Assembly (NCBI GenBank): GCA_003255025.1
Contig: QANY01002785.1
Location: 1,396,043 to 1,460,042, forward strand
DNA from: Datisca glomerata
Lineage: Eukaryota > Streptophyta > Magnoliopsida > Cucurbitales > Datiscaceae
DNA: 64,000 nt
Direction of reading: 5' to 3'
The position numbers and the translations under genes are program-made. Shown here piece after piece: positions 57,422 to 64,000 of the stretch. Below the pieces are notes generated by a model, which had not been told where the DNA came from, searched no databases, and saw only the letters and a program-made list of their open reading frames with translations. The stretch's first letter is position 1. Each line of letters starts with the position of its first letter.

Positions 57422-59230
57422 GTATTACAAAATTCTCAAGATGTCTTGTTTCTATAGCAAGTTTTGAGTTCTCTATTGGTCGGTTGTCTAATATTTTAAT
57501 TGTTTGCATGTTACAAAGAATATGATATATTGGCAGGATAGTAACTGATGGATTTGGATGTAGAAACTTGTCTTTTTGGATATAATATACTACCTAAGGC
57601 ATGCTCAGTTTCTTTGTTTGCGATCTTAGTTGGGTTCTTTTCTTAATTGTGAGTACTATCTGAATGCTTTTTAACCATATTCTGCAGTTGAATTTCATTT
57701 CCAGTCAGTTGTTGGGTTTTGCTTCCTTCATGCTCATCTAACTTTGGGCACCAGACTAATGGCATTTTTGTAGTTGATGTTTGTATTTCTGAAGGAAACT
57801 TGAAATCCAGTATCTCCAAAGGTGCTAGCTTACTACTGTGATGTTTTAGATTTTGGGGCTTCTGTTTTCGTTGTTGTGCAAATTGAGTTTTTATTTCATT
57901 AGTCTGTTGTGTGTTCATCTTTGGTGGTTATAGTATGGATGGAGTTCTTACGGATAATTTGCATAAAGTGATATGTTTGACTTGTGATAGCTTTCTGTAG
58001 GAACCTTTTAAGTATTTACCTCTTATATGGACCAAAACAGGAAAGACAAAAAACTATGGTGGGAAAATTGTCGTTGGAAGTTAATTTAATGGAAAACTGT
58101 CATGGAAAGGTAATATTGATCCTGAACCAACAATTTGTTGTTTTGCTTTACATCGGTAACCTCTGCATGCTTTGTTACTTTTGCTTTATATGGATGTCAG
58201 TTTCCTTCCTCGTCCGTAAAGAAAGTTATTCACTTCCTTATCATGCTAACATGCAGGTAATGTGCTATTCCCATTCATGATATCATCAAGGCAAATTACT
58301 AATGTAGTTTGTTCATAGTCTCTATTTATGGTTCCTTCTACTCAAGGTATTTTTTTATCGGTCCTTACTCTACTCAAGTGAAAGTCAAATTGACACATTA
58401 CCCATGAAAACTTCTTATGAAACATGATACCAGACTTGCTTTATCATTTGTGAATCATAAAAATCCCGTGACAACTTTGGATCTATTTTTGTTTTTTCTC
58501 GGTCAAGATAAATGTCCTAAATTCGCTTAATACAATGGAATCTTATATGCTGGCTTGGTATCTATGCAGATTATACTGTACTCAGAACTATATGCAAGTT
58601 AAAATCAGATTTAGTTTTGCACTTCTCTCCGTTATGCCAAAAATTCTCAATCTGATAACTATGAATTCTTATCTGCAAGTACAATTTTTATTTTGTATCG
58701 AGTTTAATATGTTGGAAGGGGAAAATCTTACTAGGCTATACCCTGGGAAATCCTTGAATTTTGCGTCGACATTCTTTTGAAATATTAAATGTTCTGGTAC
58801 AATTGAGTGATTGTGTTATATCATTGCATATAGTATTTGGTGCACTACATTAAATGCTTTATTATTGATGGTGAAGTTTGACTTGTATAAATGTATTGCT
58901 CAAGTTTAGAACAATTTTTACCATGCAGGTTGGACAACTAAACAAAAAGAAAGAACTTGGAAGCAACTGGACAAGCGAGAGAAGACTCTCAGCAAAATGA
59001 TTAGTTTCAATTTATTACTTTCATGAGATTCTATGTTTCTCAATGCTTTTTTGTAGATATCTAGATAAACACACTAGATTTTCCCCTATGGAGTTTCTGA
59101 GTTTTGTTATAGATTTGAGAAAATATATGAAAATCTTAATGTCAGATCCTTTTCTATTCATTGTGGTTTTTTCTCATGTATGATGTAATTAGTTTGAGAC
59201 ATCGATTTCTTAATGAAGAATTGTTGAAAA
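57422..59230 (+). other. intron-like and unassigned sequence in the CACTA element
   Basis: Follows the last recognised AP-4 epsilon exon. A possible further exon after the acceptor ccatgcag at 58922-58929 reads VGQLNKKKELGSNWTSERRLSAK before a stop, but I cannot assign it. The open frames at 57984-58280 and 58535-58780 show no known domain. Confidence 0.4.
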
Positions 59231-59817
59231 CCATCAAACAATACACTATGGCAGTTCATATTGTTGTTGTTGTAAAGTGCACATTTTACGACGGGCATTA
59301 AAAAAAGTCTTAATATGGACAGTGATTTACGATGGCATTATTTTCTTGTACTATGGTGGTTATCAAAAGCATCGTAATAATCTCAAAACACACGACGGTC
59401 GTGCCATTAAATACAACGGTAAAAATACAATATCGTAATAGGGAAAATAATTTATGGTGATGCTAATTTCTTGTAAGATAGTGCTAAGTAAAATCGTCGT
59501 AATAATTTTCATAATACACGATGGTCGTGCACTTCTTATGAGGTTATATATAACAGTTGTCGCCAATCGTTAACTATTTATGACGGCATACAAAAATTAC
59601 ATGACGTTTGTCTATATAAGCGCCATGGTAGGATTAACATGTCATAACATTTTTGGAAATACCCTCATTGTAAAAATGTCATTTAACGACGTTTTATCTA
59701 CCGTCGTGAAATGTAAAAATATACATGAAACTCACATAGACGACAGTGATTCCCCGTCGTCTATAGTAATAAACCATGGGTAATTGCTGTAAATAAAATG
59801 CCATTTTTGCAGCAGTG

Positions 59818-60690
59818 AACCCCTATGTTGAAATGTCATTCAAACACATTGAGACGTATGCCAACATCCTCCTTATTTTTAGAGTCTGAAACTGAGATTG
59901 ATGGAAGGGGAATCTAAACACGGTGATCTAATGAGATAGACTAAGATGATAGATGTTGGTTCATCAACAGTGATAAAAAAAAATGATCTCCTTGCATTGA
60001 GTTTCAATACAAGATTAGTGGTCATGCTCAAATAAAAATTGTGGGCTACTATAACAACATAAACTTATATGAAGTCATGTGGTCTATATTCAACAAATAA
60101 ATGTTCGACAACAATCATTTTTATTCGACAAAGAAAGTGGAAGAAAACCAAGAGCAAATGTTTAACGATGTTGTCTTGCAGATTAAAATGGTGTCGTACT
60201 GTAGATTTTCCAAATTATAATTAGACATAACAAGTTGATTTAATGGAAGAATCACTACAAGAAAAGTGAGTTTTGCAGACACTTTAACAATGACATTTTT
60301 TCAATAAATGTCATATAATTCTTTAGAGGCAACCATTGAAATAACTTTTTATGACCCTTTTATTAAAAACGTCATCTTATGTAATAAAACAAATTTGATG
60401 GCGTTTTGTAAATGTCATGGAATGCATTTTTTAAAAGGAAGAGAATTGGGAACTTACCTATGATTTTTTTTATTAAAAATGTTATCTTATGTGAAAGATG
60501 ACATTTTTTAAGAACTTCATCTAAGATACTTTTGAGAAATCGATACTCGCTTTAAAGACATTTTTATTAAAAAATGTTATCTTCTGTGATTCATAAAAGT
60601 TGACTTTCTTAAATCGTCATTACAAGTCTTCTAAGATGCTTATTTTAAAAACGTCATGCAATTATTCTAAGTAAAATAGGGCTAATTAGG
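59818..60690 (+). repeat. duplicated segment, copy A (continues from 54966-54997)
   Basis: Aligns over about 870 bases with copy B at 62500-63455 with many substitutions. Shared landmarks: ttcaaacacattgagac, gagattgatggaaggggaat, aaatgttcgacaacaa, gaaagtggaagaaaacca, aatcactacaagaaaagtga, and aatcgata. The CACTA element at 54998-59817 splits this copy: its first 30 bases are at 54966-54997. At 60253 an internal TIR-like word CACTACAAGAAAAGTGAG begins, also present in copy B (62968). Confidence 0.85.
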
Positions 60691-61476
60691 CTAAACCCCC
60701 AACCTTTTAGGCATGTATAAAATTGAACACTCACCTTTAAAACCATACAGTAGTACCCCATCATTTTCTATTTTCTTTCACAAACCCCTCTTATTGTTAC
60801 TTCCATCTAAAAATAGACGCGAGTGACTATACATGAGCTTTACTTGCTCTTTTTAATGGGCAATGGGGTCATTTAATATCCCACTACCACATGTTGTTAA
60901 TCCAACGACTTCTCCCCACCAACCCACCTTTGCTGGGGAGAGACCCTTCATGTCCTTACTTGTCTTTCTCATCCAAAAGGTCTCTTTAGTGTCCAAAAGA
61001 TCATTCAAACAATTTATTTCTCTCATTGTTATCTCTCATGTGAAGGAACCCTTCGCTGTCCAACACTTCCTTTACATTGTTTCAGTTGTTTTGTTTTTCA
61101 TCTACAAAATGATGGTGTGCACAAAAGGAAGTGGTAGATTCAGTGCTCGAGGATGAGGCCATAAAAAGGCACCAATTGTAGAGGACGAGACAATGAAGGT
61201 TTCCTCAAAGAGAAAGCAGTGAAGGTAAGTCCTGTCTCTCTTTATATACTCTAGATTTTAGAAAATAACAAAAAATTTAACATTCTTTACTAAAAGCATG
61301 AGGGACCACTAATTTAAACAATTTTTTTTACTAACTTGTCTAGGGATCTGTATTTTGGTTTAGGGTTTGGGGTTATGTGTTTGCATGTTGGTTATTTTGT
61401 CTTTGAATGTTTTTTTTGTTTCGATTAAATGCCTTGGGATGTGTATTATGGTATATGGTCAGTTTTAGGGTTAACC
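60691..61476 (+). other. possible 5' part of a Mutator-like element
   Basis: 60860-61156 includes a readable MGSFNIPLPHVVNPTTSPHQPTFAGERPFM, and 61110-61225 reads MVCTKGSGRFSARG.GHKKAPIVEDETMKVSSKRKQ.R|GTAAGT. The latter looks like a small coding exon with a donor at about 61224. Together with the Mutator transposase fragment downstream this could be the 5' end of a MULE gene, but the protein text is not diagnostic. Confidence 0.4.
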
Positions 61477-61790
61477 ATTCCGGTCCAGGGCTTTATATAC
61501 TGGTTTTGCATTCTAGTTTAGAGTTTTGCATCCTGGTTTAGGGTTTTATATACTGGTTTATATTAATTACATGTAGTTATTTGTAGTTGATCATATTAGA
61601 TTGTATTATAATTTATGTTAAAAGATGCAATATTCTGATTTTTGTATTTTGATTAGATTAGAATGTATTCTAGTTTATTATGTTTTTGTATTCTGGTTTA
61701 GGTATTTTTGTATTCTAATTAGATTAGATTGTATTCTGATTAGATTAGATTGTATTCTGATTAGATAAGATTTGTTTTGCATGTAATCTA
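61477..61790. repeat. minisatellite-like repeats
   Basis: Two related repetitive stretches. At 61480-61565 there are variants of tatactggtttagggttttg. At 61665-61780 the 21-base unit attctgattagattagattg is repeated about four times with small changes. Both are T-rich on the plus strand and lie in what would be an intron upstream of the Mutator fragment. Confidence 0.75.
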
Positions 61791-61899
61791 ATTATTATGC
61801 AATTATTTGTAGTGTATTCTTATTCATGTATTAGGATTTTCTATGTAATCTGATTAGTTTTCTTTACATGGTGGTGTTGTTATGTTTGTTTTATCGTAG

Positions 61900-62440
61900 A
61901 TGAGGTTAAACAACCAACCTGGGGATGATCAAGTGACTCTAATGATCCTGATATTGCTGATGCTGAGTTAAACGATGGTCAAACAATTGATGATGATCAG
62001 TTGTATGAGTCCATTTTTGAACCAGAAGTAGAACATGCTTTTAGTTATATTGGTTTTATTATAGTTGACACTGAGGAGGACAACTCAGATGAATTAAGAA
62101 GTCTAGACAGTGATTCAGATGGAGAAGTTGTAGGGGTTAGGAATAGAAAAAAGAATCCTAGTTTTACCCTAAAATAGATATGAGAAACCCACAATTCAAA
62201 TGGGGCATGTTGTTTGGCTCTACACTTGAGTTTAGGTAGGCTGTGAGCGAATATTCTATTAAGAATGATAGGGTTTTGAAATTTGTGAAGAATGATAGGG
62301 ATAAAATTAGGGCTGCATGTACTAATGGGCGTCCTTGGTTTATTTATGCATCTTTACAAAGAGATGAGAGTACATTTCAAATTAAATCTTTCAATGATGT
62401 CCACAACCACAGTAGAACATTAGGAATAGATTTGTCAATT
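61900..62440 (+). pseudogene. Mutator-like (MuDR) transposase N-terminal fragment
   Basis: An acidic linker DELNDGQTIDDDQLYESIFEPEVEHAFSYIGFIIVDTEEDNSDELRSLDSDSDGEVVGVRNRKK (about 61965-62155) is followed by NPQFKWGMLFGSTLEF and, in frame at 62243, AVSEYSIKNDRVLKFVKNDRDKIRAACTNGRPWFIYASLQRDESTFQIKSFNDVHNHSRTLG. This is the plant MuDR DNA-binding domain (DBD_Tnp_Mut), with the C...W..YAS core. A frameshift and stop lie near 62180-62240. The SWIM zinc finger and MULE catalytic domain are absent. Confidence 0.9.
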
Positions 62441-62499
62441 CATGTTGGCTGTCACAACAATATTTGTGTTGATGAATGCACCAAACATGACTGTCAGTG

Positions 62500-63455
62500 C
62501 CATGCAAACACATTATGATTTAAATAAAATCCTATGTTAAAATGTCATTCAAACACATTGAGACATAATCCAATATCCTCCTTATTTTTATAGTTTGGGG
62601 AGTCATAACTGAGATTGATGGAAGGGGAATCTAAACACTGTGATCTAATGTGATAGACTGGCGGGATAGATGTTTGTTCATTAATATTGACCAAAATAAT
62701 TATGATCTCGTTGCGTTGAGCTTCAATACAAAATTGGTGGACATGCTCAAATATAAAAATCGAGCTACTAGAACAACATAAACTTATATGACATCTTGTT
62801 ATCTAGATTCAACAAATAAATGTTCGACAACAACCATTATATTTGACAAAGAAAGTGGAAGAAAACCAAAGCAAGTGTTTATCGGTGTTGTCTCGCAGAT
62901 TAAAATGGTGTCATATGTAATTTTTCAAATTGTAGTTAGACATAACAAGTTGATTTGATGGAAGAATCACTACAAGAAAAGTGAGTTTTAAAGAGACTTT
63001 GAAGATGACATTTTCCTACAAAAAACATCATGTAATTCCTTTTAGAAACAGAGGCAATCATTGAAATTACTTTTGATGACGCGTTCACAAAAAATGTCAT
63101 CTTATGTAATATACAAAGTTCACGTTTAAAATAAGATGACGTTTAAACTAAGATGACATTTAAACTAAGATGACGTTTTTTAAATGTCATGGCATGCCCT
63201 TTTAAAAAGGAAGAGAATTGGGGAACACTTATCTATGATGTTTTTTAATTAAAAAAGTCATCTTACGTTAAAGATGACATTTAAAAAAACATTGTCTAAG
63301 ACAATTTTGAGAAATCGATAGTCACTTTGAAGACATTTTTATTAAAAAACGTTATCTTCTGTGATTCATAAAAGTTGACCTTCTTAAATCATCATTACAA
63401 GTCTTCTAAGATGCTTATTTTAAAAATGTCATGCAATTATTTTGAGTAAAATATA
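62500..63455 (+). repeat. duplicated segment, copy B (unfilled site)
   Basis: Second copy of the segment at 54966-54997 plus 59818-60690. Here atttaaataaaat runs directly into cctatgttaaaatg, where copy A has the CACTA element between ataaaac and ccctatg. The copy ends around gcaattattttgagtaaaat (63432-63451); beyond that the two copies differ. Confidence 0.85.
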
Positions 63456-64000
63456 GTGTTAGGGTAAAATATGCCACATTATATATGTATGAAAATGCAT
63501 AGATATGTCTTTGATACCTTTATTACCAAAAAGCAAAGCTAAAGACAAAAGACCTTCTTGATGAGTTGAATCTTGTTTATAATCCACCTCTCCCTTCCTC
63601 AGGTGTATCTCTATGTCTTCAAGCTTCTAAGCTCAAAGTTCAACCCTCGGCTCCCTCTCTCTCAGCTCCTATCTCTTAGTCCCATTCACATTTCCTCTAT
63701 CTCAACCATTAGTTCAAGAAGGTTTGCTTTAGATCACAGCTCTTCTCGTTCAAGCTAGAAGATGTCGGATATGACATTTCAGTAGTTAAGGTAAGCTCTA
63801 AGGAACTATCATGTGATTGATGCTAGGGCTTGGAGCTTGAGTTTTTGACTAAATTGATTTGTGGGTTAGCGATGGTAGTGGTTATGCATTTATTGAGATA
63901 TTTTATTTCAACTAGGTATTACACGCCGGAAGATAATCTCTTGCATGATATGATTTCCATGGTGGGTTTTACGCCCTTTGTTGTTCCAGTGTCTTTGGGG
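63456..64000. other. unassigned right edge
   Basis: Contains a C/T-rich stretch (63580-63740: ctcccttcctcag, ctccctctctctcagctcc) and a possible donor taag|gtaagc at about 63790. It could be the leader of a gene or the LTR of an element continuing to the right. I cannot decide. The open frame at 63573-63758 is low-complexity. Confidence 0.4.

Larger units (their letters stand above)
54998..59817 (+). mobile_element. CACTA (En/Spm) element carrying gene fragments
   Basis: It begins CACTACTAGAAATTTGAG and ends ...CATTTTTGCAGCAGTG, the inverted counterpart CACTGCTGCAAAAATG (11 of 16 bases match). The flanking 3-bp target duplication is aac (54995-54997 and 59818-59820). Subterminal regions (55000-55350 and 59240-59790) are full of short words such as acgacgg, cgtcgt and gacg in both orientations, as in CACTA elements. 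No TNPD/TNPA transposase frame is visible, so it is non-autonomous. The 62500 copy of the flank lacks the element (empty site). Confidence 0.9.

Noticed and set aside
57643..57918. Minus-strand frame of 91 codons in the CACTA element
   Set aside because: Gln/Thr/Lys-rich text antisense to intron-like sequence next to the AP-4 epsilon fragment; no domain.
61800..61814. tttgtagtg as right end of the CACTA-like terminus at 60253
   Set aside because: Only eight bases match the left end, and the flanking triplets (aat and tat) differ.
59822..63455. The two 0.9-kb direct repeats as LTRs of one element
   Set aside because: No TG...CA boundaries, no primer-binding site after copy A, no polypurine tract before copy B, and a Mutator fragment instead of gag-pol between them.

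Overview
This is nuclear DNA from a flowering plant, most likely a eudicot. The reasons are a GATA factor that reads almost colinearly with the Arabidopsis GATA12 type, plant-specific retrotransposon lineages (Athila, Del/Tekay-like and Tat/Ogre-like Ty3/gypsy, two Ty1/copia lineages, an L1-like LINE with a DUF4283-type ORF1), CACTA and Mutator-like DNA transposons, and AT-rich intergenic DNA. I cannot name the genus. Only one intact protein-coding gene is visible: a two-exon GATA zinc-finger transcription factor on the minus strand (9562-10674), with a TATA box and a long GA/CT microsatellite upstream. Everything else that looks coding is a decayed transposable element or a captured gene fragment.

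Layout. 1-4347: the 5' two thirds or more of a minus-strand copia element (LTR, PBS, gag, integrase, RT, RNase H), running off the left edge. 4348-9560: intergenic, with an unrecognised frameshifted coding relic (4698-5415), a copia LTR fragment (about 5440-5720) and a 57-bp tandem duplication. 9562-10954: the GATA gene and its promoter. 10955-19165: AT-rich intergenic DNA with a CTTGAAG-type minisatellite, a palindrome cluster, a 153-bp tandem duplication and two copies of one inverted-repeat element in opposite orientation.

19332-52340 is a nested retrotransposon block. In order: a plus-strand gypsy relic (pol end, LTR, PBS, gag, protease, to about 22870); a minus-strand Athila gag-protease fragment with tRNA-Asp-type PBS and 1.4-kb LTR (22877-26296); a plus-strand Tat/Ogre-like gypsy (26297-30168, resuming 37170-37470), which is interrupted by a solo LTR with a perfect 5-bp duplication and by a 7-kb minus-strand Del/Tekay-like element; a plus-strand Athila integrase (37480-40010) interrupted by another solo LTR; an Athila-type ORF beyond pol; a plus-strand copia (about 41700-45775) whose 3' LTR is split by a full-length-looking minus-strand LINE (45776-51614) with a 16-bp target duplication.

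52340-64000: a degenerate 20-bp-period array (about 53078-54340) that I cannot assign to a known family; a 4.8-kb CACTA element (54998-59817) carrying spliced fragments of an AP-4 epsilon adaptor gene; two diverged copies of a roughly 0.9-kb segment, one of which keeps the empty site of that CACTA insertion; a Mutator transposase fragment; and an unassigned right edge.

Apart from the GATA gene there is no functional pathway to reconstruct. The information in this window is mainly the insertion history, for which several target-site duplications can be read directly. All homology calls were made by eye from remembered family consensus patterns, without database searches.
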